Of a stretch of DNA of 64,000 bases, positions 33,372 to 41,826 are shown piece after piece. Within the stretch, counting starts at the first letter, position 1, and each line of letters opens with the position of its first letter. Both the position numbers and the translations under genes were made by a program. Below the pieces are notes generated by a model, which was not told the origin of the DNA, did no database searches, and was given only the letters and a program-made list of their open reading frames with translations. Source of the DNA: Microbacteriaceae bacterium VKM Ac-2854 (GTDB lineage Bacteria; Actinomycetota; Actinomycetes; Actinomycetales; Microbacteriaceae); the NCBI GenBank assembly GCA_013205085.1, contig JABMLH010000002.1:375425-439424 (forward strand), given 5' to 3'.

Positions 33372-34585
33372 GCGCCGACCTCCGCGGCCGTCCACTGCAG
33401 TCGCACCTCGGTGCCGACGCCCGGTGCCGCCTGCACCTCGGCCGTGCCGCCGACACTGTGCACCCGCTCGACGATCGAGAGCCGGATTCCCAGCCGCTCG
33501 CGCGGCACCTCGGCGAGCACGAAGCCGCGACCGTCGTCGACGATCGTGATCGCGATCCGACCCGGCGTCACCTCGGCGAGCACCTGGCGCCGCACGTTCG
33601 CATCCGGTCCGGCGTGCTGCACGCTGTTGGTCAGCGCCTGCCAGACCGCGCCCAGCAGCGCCTCCGCGACGGGACGGGACAGCTCAGCATCCCGCTCGGC
33701 CACCGGCTCCGTCGCGTCGAGCGTCGCGCCGAACGTCGAAGCGGCGTGCTGCAGCTGCCGCGTCAGCATCTCCAGCCCGACGTGGCCCTCCGAACCGGCG
33801 CCGTCCCGCTCCGGCAGCAGCACCGACAGGGCGCGCGTGGCCATGGACGTCGCGAGCGCCCGCTCCGTCGGCGAGTGCGCGGATGCCGCGGCGAGCAGGC
33901 TCGCGAGCACGTTGTCGTGCACCACCGCGTCCACCTCGATCCGCTCGATCTCGCCGGCGTGCTGACGCAGGGCGCTCTCGTACTCCGCCATCGCGGTCGC
34001 CTGCGCGCGGTCGACCCGATCGGCGGACTGACGCAGCACCACGATCAGCAGCAGCATCACGCAGCCGACGATGCCGACGTAGAACGCGTCGAGCACCGAT
34101 CGCGTCAGCCCGGCGCCGCCGCCGGAGGGCAGCGCCCGCAGCACGCCGAACAGGATGGGCGTCACGAGCGCATAACCCACCGCGATCCGCAGCGGAGCGG
34201 CGTAGGCCGCGTACGCGGTGCCGATCGTCACGAGGTACCAGAGCCACGGCGTCTGGCCGGCGACGGCGGCCGGGTCGCGGACGGATAGCGGCCAGACCAG
34301 CATGGCGAGCAGCAGCGCGATCGCCACCACCCAGCCGGCCGCCTTCGTGCCGCGCTGCAGGATCGCCGTCACGACCGAGGCGGCCAGCCCGCCGAACACG
34401 ATGGCGAGCAGCGGCCACCCGATCGCGGGTTGCAACACCGGCAGCTGGCTGATGATGGGCGGGATCGTCTGCAGCGCGAATCCGGAGCCGAAGAAGTAGA
34501 TCGTCGCCGCGAGGATGCGATCGATGCGGGCCCGGTTCGCCGTCGGACGAGCAGGGCGCGGCTCAGCGGTTGGCGTCGCCGTCAT
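33368..34585 (-). CDS. NarL-type sensor histidine kinase
   Basis: 405 aa. Hydrophobic spans occupy residues ~25-185. The dimerisation region has EIERIEVDAVVHDNVLASLL with His223 as likely phosphate acceptor in a diverged HisKA_3 box. The C-terminal ATPase has ALTNSVQHAG (N box) and IVDDGRGFVLAEVPRERLGI (G1), then GGTAEVQAAPGVGTEVRLQW. It overlaps the regulator gene by 23 bp and the pseudokinase gene by 4 bp, so the three are made together. The signal is unknown. Confidence 0.8.
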   Translation of the reverse strand: MTATPTAEPRPARPTANRARIDRILAATIYFFGSGFALQTIPPIISQLPVLQPAIGWPLLAIVFGGLAASVVTAILQRGTKAAGWVVAIALLLAMLVWPLSVRDPAAVAGQTPWLWYLVTIGTAYAAYAAPLRIAVGYALVTPILFGVLRALPSGGGAGLTRSVLDAFYVGIVGCVMLLLIVVLRQSADRVDRAQATAMAEYESALRQHAGEIERIEVDAVVHDNVLASLLAAASAHSPTERALATSMATRALSVLLPERDGAGSEGHVGLEMLTRQLQHAASTFGATLDATEPVAERDAELSRPVAEALLGAVWQALTNSVQHAGPDANVRRQVLAEVTPGRIAITIVDDGRGFVLAEVPRERLGIRLSIVERVHSVGGTAEVQAAPGVGTEVRLQWTAAEVGA

Positions 34586-35261
34586 CGGAATCGATCCCGG
34601 GGAGGATGCCGTCCTCGACCGCGCGACGGAGCAGGTCGACCTTGGTCGGCGCTGGGCGGCCGAGTTCGACGTACTTGTCGCGGATCCGGCCGAGGTACTC
34701 CTTGGCGGTCGACGCGGAGATCTGCAAGCGTTCGGCGACGAGTTTGAGCGGCAGACCCGAGGCGTACAGGTGCAGCACGTCGCGCTCGCGCCGGCCGAGC
34801 ACGGCTCGAGCGAAGTCGTCGTCGGCGTCGATCGCGGAGGCCCATTCGAGGTTGTTCAGCACGTCGCCTCTGGCCACGGTCTCGATGGCCGCGATCACAG
34901 TCGCCATCGGCGACGACTTCGGAATGACACCCGCGGCTCCGGCGGCGAGCGCCTCTCGCACCGCGACGACCCGATCCGCGATGGAGTGCACGAGCACCGC
35001 GGCGCCGCGGATCTGGCCCCACTTCACGTTCGAGGTGATGGTCGCGCCGTCGCCGAGCGAGAGATCGAGCACGAGCACGTCGATCTCCTCCGCGCCGAGG
35101 GCCCGGTCCAGGGCCGCGACGGAGCTGGCGGTCGCCAGCACCGAGAGGCCCGCTGAGGTGCAGGCGGCGGCGACGCCGAGACGCACGGACTCGTGATCGT
35201 CGACGATCGCGACGCGGACACGGGGTTCGGGCATCCGGTCGACTTCCGGCATCGCGGACAT
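34563..35261 (-). CDS. NarL/LuxR-family response regulator
   Basis: 232 aa from ATG 35261. This start is chosen because it follows AGGAGAGG and because a TACGAT -10 box overlaps the other candidate ATG at 35285. The receiver has VAIVDDHESVRLGV, the acceptor Asp66 in LVLDLSLGDG and the Lys in GVIPKSS. The C-terminal LuxR helix-turn-helix reads LGRRERDVLHLYASGLPL and ISASTAKEYLGRIRDKY. It acts as the transcriptional output of the adjacent kinase and pseudokinase. Confidence 0.9.
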   Translation of the reverse strand: MSAMPEVDRMPEPRVRVAIVDDHESVRLGVAAACTSAGLSVLATASSVAALDRALGAEEIDVLVLDLSLGDGATITSNVKWGQIRGAAVLVHSIADRVVAVREALAAGAAGVIPKSSPMATVIAAIETVARGDVLNNLEWASAIDADDDFARAVLGRRERDVLHLYASGLPLKLVAERLQISASTAKEYLGRIRDKYVELGRPAPTKVDLLRRAVEDGILPGIDSDDGDANR

Positions 35262-35283
35262 GCCTCTCCTGTCGTTCTCGGCC

Positions 35284-35289
35284 ATCGTA
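35284..35289 (-). promoter_or_regulatory. -10-like box (TACGAT) of the regulator-kinase operon
   Basis: On the minus strand TACGAT overlaps the ATG at 35285 and sits about 22 nt before the ATG at 35261, supporting the shorter start. Confidence 0.4.
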
Positions 35290-35309
35290 CCGGCCGACGG
35301 CGCGCTCGC

Positions 35310-36641
35310 TCAGGCCCGGCGGAGTCGGGCGACCGCCTCGAGGTGGTGGGTGTTCGGGAACAGGTCGTACCCGCGCACCTCGTCGAGCTCGTAGCCGGCG
35401 ACGACGAGGCGGCCGACATCGCGGGCGAGGGCCACCGGATCGCAGGCGACGTAGATCAGCTGGGCCGGCGCCAGCTCGGCGAGCGCATCCGTCACCTCGC
35501 GCCCGGCACCCGAGCGGGGCGGATCCAGCACCACCGTCGCCGAGCGCCAGCGAGCGCGCTCGACCGCGTCGGCGTTGCGGATGGCGTCCACCAGATAGCG
35601 GTCCACGCGCGCGGTGACGGCGCGGCCGCCGATCCACTCGGCGAGGTTGTCCAGCGCGTGCTCCGTCGCGCGCGGGTCGCTCTCGACGCTGGTGATCCGC
35701 AGCGTCTCGCCGATCCGGTCGCCCACCGCCGCGGCCAGAAGGCCGACGCCGCCGTAGAGATCCTGGTTCGCGGCGCGCGGGTCGATCAGGTCGGTGTCGA
35801 GCGCCTCCTGCACCGCGCGCGTGAGCACCTCCGCCGCGTGGCGGTGCACCTGCCAGAAGCCGAGCCGATCGAGGCGGAACTCGCGACCACCGGCCGCCTC
35901 CACGATCGTGGTGGTCGCCGACCGGTCCGGCTTCTCCTCCGCGCCGCGCACCACAACGGCGACCCGACCCTCCGCGCGCACATCGACGAGATCGACGGTG
36001 CTGCCCGGCTGGAGCCGGTCGCCCAGCGGGGCCGCCGCGGAGATGGCGGCGGTGGCCAGCGGCAGCTCGGCGACGTCGATCACCTCGTGGCTGCGCGCCG
36101 CGTACGGACCCACCCGGCCGTCGTCGCCGACGTGCAACCGGGTGCGGGTGCGCCAGCCGGTGCCGCGGCTCTCGTCGTCACCGGGCACGGCCTCGACGCC
36201 GATCTCGCGCGGGATCTTCGCGAAGCGGGCGAAAGCGTCCTCGATCACGGCGCGCTTGAGCGTGCGCTGGTGGCGCAGGTCGATGTGGCCGAACTCGGCG
36301 CCGCCGACGCGGGCCGACGGCGCGCGGTCGATCCCCGCCTCCGCCCAGACGTGCGCGACCCGGTGCTCCGAGGCGTCCAGCACCTGCACGGTCTCGGCGC
36401 GCCAGAAGCTGGCGTGCGTGGTCTCGGAGATCCGCGCGCGGATCCGCTCGCCCGGGATGGTGTCGGGTACGAAGATGACGCGCCCCTCGTGTCGGGCCAC
36501 GAAGACACCGCCGTGGGCGACGTTGCTAATGTCGAGCTCGACCTCGGTACCGTGCGCCGGATCGACCGGAACGGCCTTCGCGGGAGCGCTTCGGCGCCCG
36601 CCTCGTGCGCGGCCGGTGGTCGAAGGCCTGTTCTTTCCCAT
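35310..36641 (-). CDS. TRAM-domain RNA (uracil-5-)-methyltransferase (TrmA/RlmD family)
   Basis: 443 aa from ATG 36641. A basic N-terminus leads into a TRAM RNA-binding domain (VELDISNVAHGGVFVARHEGRVIFVPDTIPG-type, ~30-90). The SAM-binding DLYGGVGLLAAAV, VLDPPRSGAGREV and catalytic-Cys YVACDPVALARD segments follow. Family members make m5U in tRNA or 23S rRNA; the exact target is not decided. The iron-sulphur cysteines of E. coli RlmD are not seen in the N-terminal half. Confidence 0.9.
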   Translation of the reverse strand: MGKNRPSTTGRARGGRRSAPAKAVPVDPAHGTEVELDISNVAHGGVFVARHEGRVIFVPDTIPGERIRARISETTHASFWRAETVQVLDASEHRVAHVWAEAGIDRAPSARVGGAEFGHIDLRHQRTLKRAVIEDAFARFAKIPREIGVEAVPGDDESRGTGWRTRTRLHVGDDGRVGPYAARSHEVIDVAELPLATAAISAAAPLGDRLQPGSTVDLVDVRAEGRVAVVVRGAEEKPDRSATTTIVEAAGGREFRLDRLGFWQVHRHAAEVLTRAVQEALDTDLIDPRAANQDLYGGVGLLAAAVGDRIGETLRITSVESDPRATEHALDNLAEWIGGRAVTARVDRYLVDAIRNADAVERARWRSATVVLDPPRSGAGREVTDALAELAPAQLIYVACDPVALARDVGRLVVAGYELDEVRGYDLFPNTHHLEAVARLRRA

Positions 36642-36685
36642 CCGTCGAGCATCCCACAGCGACGGACCGACCAGCAGGGTGACCC

Positions 36686-37309
36686 ATGCGCCTCTACCTC
36701 GCCTCCACCTCCCCCGCCCGCCTCGCGCTGCTGCGCGCCGCCGGCATCGAACCGGTGATCGTGCCCTCGCAGGTGGACGAACCCGCCGCGGTGGCCGCCG
36801 CCGAGCGCGCATCCGGCCCGCTGGACGCGGACGCGATGGTGCAGCTGCTCGCCCGGGCGAAGGCGGAGGCCGTGCTCACGCCCGAGATCGACGGCTTCGT
36901 GCTCGGCGGCGACTCGGCTTTTGTGCTCGACGGCGTGATCTACGGCAAGCCGCACGAGCCGGCGATCGCCCGTGAGCGCTGGCTGGCGCAGCGGGGGCGC
37001 ACCGGGCACCTGCACTCCGGCCACTGGCTGATCGACCACCGCGGCGGATCCGCGCGCGCCGCGGTCGGCGGCGTCTCGGTCGCCGCGGTCGGCTTCGCCG
37101 CCGACATCGCCGACGACGAGATCGACGCCTACATCGCGACCGGCGAGCCGCTGGAGGTGGCCGGAGCGTTCACGATCGACGGTCGCGCCGCCGGCTTCAT
37201 CGAGCACGTCGACGGCGATCCCTCGACCGTGATCGGTATGTCGGTGCCGCTGCTGCGCCGCCTGGTCCGCGAACTCGGCGGCTCCTGGCCGGGGCTCTGG
37301 AACCGCTGA
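36686..37309 (+). CDS. Maf family nucleotide pyrophosphatase
   Basis: 207 aa. It begins MRLYLASTSPARLALLRAAGIE with the S-x-R motif, then VLGGDSAFVLDGVIYGKP (the family D-S/T site) and the end GMSVPLLRRLVRELG. Maf proteins hydrolyse non-canonical or UTP/dTTP nucleotides as house-cleaning enzymes. In relatives maf sits between the carboxylase epsilon and alpha genes, so its position upstream of the alpha gene is the conserved order despite inserted genes. Confidence 0.9.
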   Translation: MRLYLASTSPARLALLRAAGIEPVIVPSQVDEPAAVAAAERASGPLDADAMVQLLARAKAEAVLTPEIDGFVLGGDSAFVLDGVIYGKPHEPAIARERWLAQRGRTGHLHSGHWLIDHRGGSARAAVGGVSVAAVGFAADIADDEIDAYIATGEPLEVAGAFTIDGRAAGFIEHVDGDPSTVIGMSVPLLRRLVRELGGSWPGLWNR

Positions 37310-37408
37310 CCGGCCGCCGCGCGGTCGGGCCCCGCGCGATCGGCCCCCGAGATCGGGCGTCGCGGACGAGATCCCTTGCCGCGGCCGCCGATACCGTCCG
37401 CGACATCG

Positions 37409-37430
37409 AATCTCGCGAAATTTCGCGAGA
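37409..37430. promoter_or_regulatory. Perfect 22-bp palindrome, copy 1
   Basis: The half-site ATCTCGCGAAA is followed directly by its reverse complement. It lies 95 bp before the carboxylase alpha start, upstream of the -10-like box at 37512. An identical 22-bp copy lies at 58536-58557. It is a candidate operator or other protein-binding site. Confidence 0.6.
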
Positions 37431-37511
37431 TGTGGGGTGGGTTGTGGGGTACGGAGAGAGAAGCGGGGGTTTTTTGTGGGGTGGCGCCACGGGCCGGTGC
37501 GGTGCGCAGCC

Positions 37512-37517
37512 TAGGGT
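37512..37517 (+). promoter_or_regulatory. -10-like box (TAGGGT) of the carboxylase alpha gene
   Basis: TAGGGT ends 8 nt before ATG 37526 and abuts GGAGG, so the transcript is either leaderless or the box overlaps the ribosome site. Confidence 0.35.
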
Positions 37518-37525
37518 GGAGGATC

Positions 37526-39283
37526 ATGCCGCGTATTTCCAAGGTGCTCATCGCCAACCGAGGCGAGATCGCCGTCCGAGTCATCAGAGCCGCCCGTGAC
37601 AGCGGCATCGCCGCCGTCGCGGTCTACGCCGACCAGGACCGCGACGCCCAGCACGTCAAGCTCGCCGACGAGGCCTACGCCCTCGGCGGCACCTCCAGCG
37701 CCGAGACCTACCTCGTCATCGAGAAGATCCTCTCGGTCGCCCGCCGCTCCGGCGCGGACGCGGTGCACCCCGGTTACGGCTTCCTCGCCGAGAACGCCGA
37801 CTTCGCCCGTGCCGTCTCGGCCGCGGGTCTGATCTGGATCGGCCCGAGCCCCGAGGCCATCGAGCGCCTGGGTGACAAGGTCTCGGCGCGCCACGTGGCC
37901 GAGAAGGTGGGCGCTCCGCTCGCCCCCGGCACGATCAACCCCGTCTCGGGCGCCGCGGAGGTGCTGGAGTTCGTCGACATCCACGGCCTGCCCGTCGCGA
38001 TCAAGGCGGCCTTCGGCGGCGGCGGCCGCGGCCTCAAGGTCGCCCGTGAGCGCGACGAGGTCGCCGAACTCTTCGAATCCGCCACCCGCGAGGCGATCAC
38101 CGCCTTCGGCCGCGGCGAGTGCTTCGTCGAGAAGTACCTCGACGAGCCGCGCCACGTCGAGACCCAGTGCCTGGCGGACGCGCACGGCAACGTCGTCGTC
38201 GTCTCCACCCGCGACTGCTCGCTGCAGCGTCGGCACCAGAAGCTGGTCGAGGAGGCGCCCGCTCCGTTCCTCACCGAGGAGCAGAACACCGAGCTCTACC
38301 GCGCGTCCAAGGCCATCCTCAAGGAGGTCGGCTACGTCGGCGCCGGCACCTGCGAGTTCCTGATCGGCAAGGACGGCACCGTCTCCTTCCTCGAGGTGAA
38401 CACCCGCCTGCAGGTGGAGCATCCCGTCTCCGAAGAGGTCACCGGCATCGACCTGGTCCGCGAGCAGTTCCGCCTCGCCGAGGGCGGCGTTCTCGACTAC
38501 GAGGACCCGGCTCCGCGCGGCCACTCCTTCGAATTCCGGATCAACGGCGAGGATGCCGGCCGCGGCTTTATGCCGGCGCCCGGTCCCGTGCACGTGTTCC
38601 GCGCGCCGGGTGGACCCGGCGTCCGCGTCGACAGCGGCGTGGTCGCGGGCGACGTGATCTCGGGATCCTTCGACTCGCTGCTGGCCAAGCTGATCGTGAC
38701 CGGAGCGACCCGGGAGCAGGCGCTGGAGCGCTCGCGCCGCGCGCTGGACGAGTTCGAGGTCGCCGGCCTGCCCACGGTCATCCCCTTCCACCGCACGATC
38801 GTGCGCGACCCGGCCTTCGCTCCCGCCGACGGCGCCGCGTTCAGCATCTACACCCGCTGGATCGAGACCGAGTTCGACAACACCATCGAGGCATGGAGCG
38901 GCGAGGCCGGCGAGATCGCGGCGCCCGCCGAGCGTCAGAACGTCGTCGTCGAGGTCGAAGGCCGTCGTATCGAGGTGTCGCTGCCCGCGAACCTGGTGGG
39001 TGCCGGCCCGACGAAGTCGAACGCTCCCTCCCCTCGCCGCCGCGGCGGCGGCGCCGTGAACACGGCGACCGGGGATGCGCTGAAGTCGCCGATGCAGGCC
39101 ACGATCGTCAAGGTCGTCGTCGCGGAGGGCGACACCGTCGTCAAGGGCGATCTGCTGCTGGTTCTCGAGGCGATGAAGATGGAGCAGCCGCTCACCGCGC
39201 ACAAGGACGGCACCATCACCGCGCTGAACGCGACTCCGGGCACGACCGTGTCGGCGGGGCACGTGCTGCTCTCGATCGACTAG
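37526..39283 (+). CDS. Acyl-CoA carboxylase alpha subunit (biotin carboxylase + BCCP)
   Basis: 585 aa from ATG 37526, preceded by GGAGG. The N-terminal biotin carboxylase shows [34 protein letters not shown], the ATP-grasp loop [29 protein letters not shown] and [16 protein letters not shown]. The C-terminal carrier domain has [11 protein letters not shown] with biotinylated Lys551. A Pro/Arg/Gly linker ([11 protein letters not shown]) joins them. It carboxylates biotin and presents it to the beta subunit. The strong terminator at 39297 follows. Confidence 0.96.
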   Translation: MPRISKVLIANRGEIAVRVIRAARDSGIAAVAVYADQDRDAQHVKLADEAYALGGTSSAETYLVIEKILSVARRSGADAVHPGYGFLAENADFARAVSAAGLIWIGPSPEAIERLGDKVSARHVAEKVGAPLAPGTINPVSGAAEVLEFVDIHGLPVAIKAAFGGGGRGLKVARERDEVAELFESATREAITAFGRGECFVEKYLDEPRHVETQCLADAHGNVVVVSTRDCSLQRRHQKLVEEAPAPFLTEEQNTELYRASKAILKEVGYVGAGTCEFLIGKDGTVSFLEVNTRLQVEHPVSEEVTGIDLVREQFRLAEGGVLDYEDPAPRGHSFEFRINGEDAGRGFMPAPGPVHVFRAPGGPGVRVDSGVVAGDVISGSFDSLLAKLIVTGATREQALERSRRALDEFEVAGLPTVIPFHRTIVRDPAFAPADGAAFSIYTRWIETEFDNTIEAWSGEAGEIAAPAERQNVVVEVEGRRIEVSLPANLVGAGPTKSNAPSPRRRGGGAVNTATGDALKSPMQATIVKVVVAEGDTVVKGDLLLVLEAMKMEQPLTAHKDGTITALNATPGTTVSAGHVLLSID

Positions 39284-39296
39284 GACCCAGAGGTAA

Positions 39297-39328
39297 GGAA
39301 GGGCGTCGGCTTCGGCCGACGCCCTTCC
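39297..39328 (+). terminator. Strong terminator of the carboxylase alpha gene
   Basis: Perfect 14-bp arms GGAAGGGCGTCGGC (39297-39310) and 39315-39328 close on a stable TTCG tetraloop and are followed by TGTTT. It is 14 bp after the stop codon. Confidence 0.85.
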
Positions 39329-39399
39329 TGTTTCCCCAGGGGCGCCCCCGCGCCCCGTCTCGGCGCACCCTCCCCAGGGTGCCGCCGAGTGAGTCCAGC

Positions 39400-39423
39400 T
39401 TATCGGAAGATAGCTTCCGATAA
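39400..39423. promoter_or_regulatory. PadR-operator-like palindrome, site 2
   Basis: TTATCGGAAG-ATAG-CTTCCGATAA has perfect 10-bp arms and a 4-bp spacer, the same plan and core (GGAAG-N4-CTTCC) as the site before padR at 42888. It lies just past the 3' end of the padR operon. Confidence 0.55.
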
Positions 39424-39428
39424 CAGCG

Positions 39429-40163
39429 TCACTGGGCTGCGATACCCACCTGATTGAGATACCCGGAGCAGCCCCAATCTCGCCACGAACCCTCCGGGTC
39501 GGAGAACTGCCCGTTCTCCGCCCCGATCCCCCAGTTCGCCAGCATGTACGCCTGCACCCGCTCGGTCGGCCGGCCGAGCGCCTCCGCCGCACCCTGCGTA
39601 CCCTCCCCGATCCCGCCGTAGATGATCAGCCAATCGTCTCCGGCGACGGCCGTTACACCACGCTCGGAAAGACACTGCAGCTGGATCGCCGTGATGTTGG
39701 CGATATCCGGATCCGTGTAGTCGGGGCGCCTCGTCTGCGCCGCCGCGAGGTCCCAACCCAGAGCGCCGCAGAAGTCCGCTTCGGCAAGGCCCTGCCGCTG
39801 GTCAGGAGTGCCGGTCAGTGTCTCGAGATACACCTCGAATCGTTCCGGCGCGAGGCCGATCGCAGCGGCGCCGGCCGCGTGCCCCGCGCCCGGATCGGCC
39901 AGTTCCGCATCCGCGATCTTCTTGCCGATCGCCAGCGACCAGTCGAACCCTTCCTTCTCCATACACGCGGACACGGCGCGTTCCTGCGGACCCGGCGCCG
40001 ACGTTCCGTCGGCCGGTACCGGAGCCGTCGTCGGCGGCGCAGTGGAGGGCGGCTCGGCGGGCGGGTTGGTGCGCCAGAGCGCGAGCGTCAGCACCGCCGC
40101 GGCCACGGCCCCCAGAACGGACACGCCGCCCAGCACAGCGAACGTCCACCGGCGCACGCTCAT
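39429..40163 (-). CDS. Secreted or membrane-anchored protein of the padR operon (sec-2)
   Basis: 244 aa. An N-terminal hydrophobic span (residues ~7-29) is followed by a Pro/Thr/Ala linker and an extracytoplasmic domain. Cysteines occur in regular contexts: SACMEKEGFDW, ADFCGALGWD, LQCLSERGVTA and DWGCSGYL. The spacing matches the neighbour at 40846-41787, so they are paralogues, with Cys pairs that may form disulphides. Its ATG overlaps the stop of the membrane gene. No known family was recognised. Confidence 0.65.
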   Translation of the reverse strand: MSVRRWTFAVLGGVSVLGAVAAAVLTLALWRTNPPAEPPSTAPPTTAPVPADGTSAPGPQERAVSACMEKEGFDWSLAIGKKIADAELADPGAGHAAGAAAIGLAPERFEVYLETLTGTPDQRQGLAEADFCGALGWDLAAAQTRRPDYTDPDIANITAIQLQCLSERGVTAVAGDDWLIIYGGIGEGTQGAAEALGRPTERVQAYMLANWGIGAENGQFSDPEGSWRDWGCSGYLNQVGIAAQ

Positions 40164-40846
40164 CGCTGCGCCCCTGTGCGCCGCACCGGCCACCACGCCA
40201 CGACCGCCGAGGCGCAGAGCAACAACACCACGGCCGCCGCGATCTGCTGGATCACGTACCCGATGAGCAGGCGGTCGAAGCCGCCGAGCGCCGATCCGCT
40301 CGGTCCGGCGCCGCCCATTCTCGGCCAGAAATCCAGCAGGAACATCGGCGCGTTCTCGATCGCGAGCACCCCGCCCACCGCCAGCCAGGCGACGCCGGCG
40401 AGGCGCAGGCGTGGCCGACGGACCAGCAGGAGGGCGCAGAACAGAAGCGCTCCGGCCACCGCGACGAAACTCAGTCGGCGCGGCACGAACCACGCGGTGA
40501 CGAGGGCGCTCGCGAGGGCGAACGCACTCAACGCGATCCCGAACACCGCCACCGTCAGCACGGCGGCCGTCAACGTCAGCGACGCGATCGGGCCTCGCTC
40601 CGAAGCCGATCCGCTCCGGACGGCGCGACGCCACGCGAGGTCCGCCGCCACGCCGCGCAGGGTTCGCGACGCGATGTCGATGTGCACCCGCCAGTCCGGT
40701 ACGCCGCGCGTCCGCGCCCAACTCCGATGCTCGTGCACATCGGATGCCAGTTCGTCGCGGCGTTCCTCGGCGACGTGCGCAGCGACGCCCTCGAGGTAGA
40801 ACTCGGCCCACGCACGCGCAACGGCCGAGTCGATCCGTGCCGCCAT
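40160..40846 (-). CDS. HAAS-like membrane protein of the padR operon (copy 2)
   Basis: 228 aa. An N-terminal helical domain (FYLEGVAAHVAEERRDELASDVHEH, then LRGVAADLAWRR) matches the PadR-associated HAAS/DUF1700-type domain. Several membrane spans follow, ending WWPVRRTGAQR. It shares these blocks with the gene at 41827-42534. HAAS domains are thought to couple PadR-type regulation to membrane signals. Its ATG overlaps the upstream stop by 1 nt and its stop overlaps the next ATG, so translation is tightly coupled. Confidence 0.7.
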   Translation of the reverse strand: MAARIDSAVARAWAEFYLEGVAAHVAEERRDELASDVHEHRSWARTRGVPDWRVHIDIASRTLRGVAADLAWRRAVRSGSASERGPIASLTLTAAVLTVAVFGIALSAFALASALVTAWFVPRRLSFVAVAGALLFCALLLVRRPRLRLAGVAWLAVGGVLAIENAPMFLLDFWPRMGGAGPSGSALGGFDRLLIGYVIQQIAAAVVLLLCASAVVAWWPVRRTGAQR

Positions 40847-41787
40847 CAGTTCGCGTTGTCCTTGCCGACCGCGTGCACGGCGAAGCCCCAGCAACCCGCC
40901 TCCTCCCAGCGGTAGTCGGCGCCTGCGCCCGTATCGCCCGTGTCCGCGCGGAGGTAGGCGCGATAGGTGGCTACGTCCCAGCCGGCGATCGCGGCCGCCT
41001 GCTGTTCCGCATCCTCTTGCGCCTCGGGGGTCATCACCGGCGGCGCCATCGAGGCGTTCCGCATCGCCAGGCGCTGCTCCGGGCTCAGCGTGTAGCCCTG
41101 GTCGGCGAGACACCGCGCGTCGATCGCGGTCTGATTCCACCAGTCAGGGCCCCAGCCACCGAAGGCGTCCAGCGTCGAATCCTGCACCGCCAGGGCGGCC
41201 GAGGTATTGCAGGAGGAGAGATCGTTGTTCATCACGCCCACCAGCGCGGCGTCGTAGGCGTCGAGCTGGTCGACGGGGATGCCCAGAGCGCTCGACGCCG
41301 CGGCGCGCTCGGCCTCGCGGGTGGCGTCGTCCCGCAGGGTGCCACCGGCCGACGTGATCGCTGTCGCCGCCGCGAGTTCGGCCGCCGCACGCGCGGCCCC
41401 GACCTCCCAGTTCCAGGTGTAGCCGAGCTCGGCCATGCACGCGATCTCCCCGGCCTCCTCCGGCCCGGCCGGGCTCAGCGCGCCGGCGCTGGCGTTCGCG
41501 GCGTACACCGCCGGGTCGTAGACCGTCGGGTCGCCGATCGCTCGCGCTGCGGCCGGGGTCGACGTCGGCGTCGCCACGGGTTCCGGGGTCGACGTCGCGC
41601 CGATCACCGCCGTCGGCGCCGGGCTCGCCGTCGCCTCCGCCGCGGCGAAAGCGGCCCCGACGCGCTCCGACTGCTCCTGCGCCGCGGTGTTGTCCGCGAC
41701 GTTGATCGAGCCGATCACCACCCCGGCCGCGATCGCTACCGCTCCGGCCGATGCCAGCGCCACAACGAGCACTCTGCGTGCGTTCAT
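40846..41787 (-). CDS. Secreted or membrane-anchored protein of the padR operon (sec-1)
   Basis: 313 aa. A signal or anchor segment (RVLVVALASAGAVAIAAGVVIG) is followed by a Thr/Pro/Ala-rich linker to ~85, then a domain with EIACMAELGYTWNWEVG, LSSCNTSAAL, ARCLADQGYTLSPEQRLAMR and EEAGCWGFAV. The Cys and aromatic pattern parallels the 39429-40163 product. No enzyme motif is visible. It probably acts at the cell surface together with the adjacent HAAS-like proteins. Confidence 0.65.
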   Translation of the reverse strand: MNARRVLVVALASAGAVAIAAGVVIGSINVADNTAAQEQSERVGAAFAAAEATASPAPTAVIGATSTPEPVATPTSTPAAARAIGDPTVYDPAVYAANASAGALSPAGPEEAGEIACMAELGYTWNWEVGAARAAAELAAATAITSAGGTLRDDATREAERAAASSALGIPVDQLDAYDAALVGVMNNDLSSCNTSAALAVQDSTLDAFGGWGPDWWNQTAIDARCLADQGYTLSPEQRLAMRNASMAPPVMTPEAQEDAEQQAAAIAGWDVATYRAYLRADTGDTGAGADYRWEEAGCWGFAVHAVGKDNAN

Positions 41788-41826
41788 CTCATCCCCCAGT
41801 TCATTTCTTCCCCGCGCTATCGATGG

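Noticed and set aside
37376-37525. 50-residue upstream extension of the carboxylase alpha subunit
   Set aside because: It would translate through the 22-bp palindrome and the -10 box; ATG 37526 has a GGAGG site and the conserved N-terminus.
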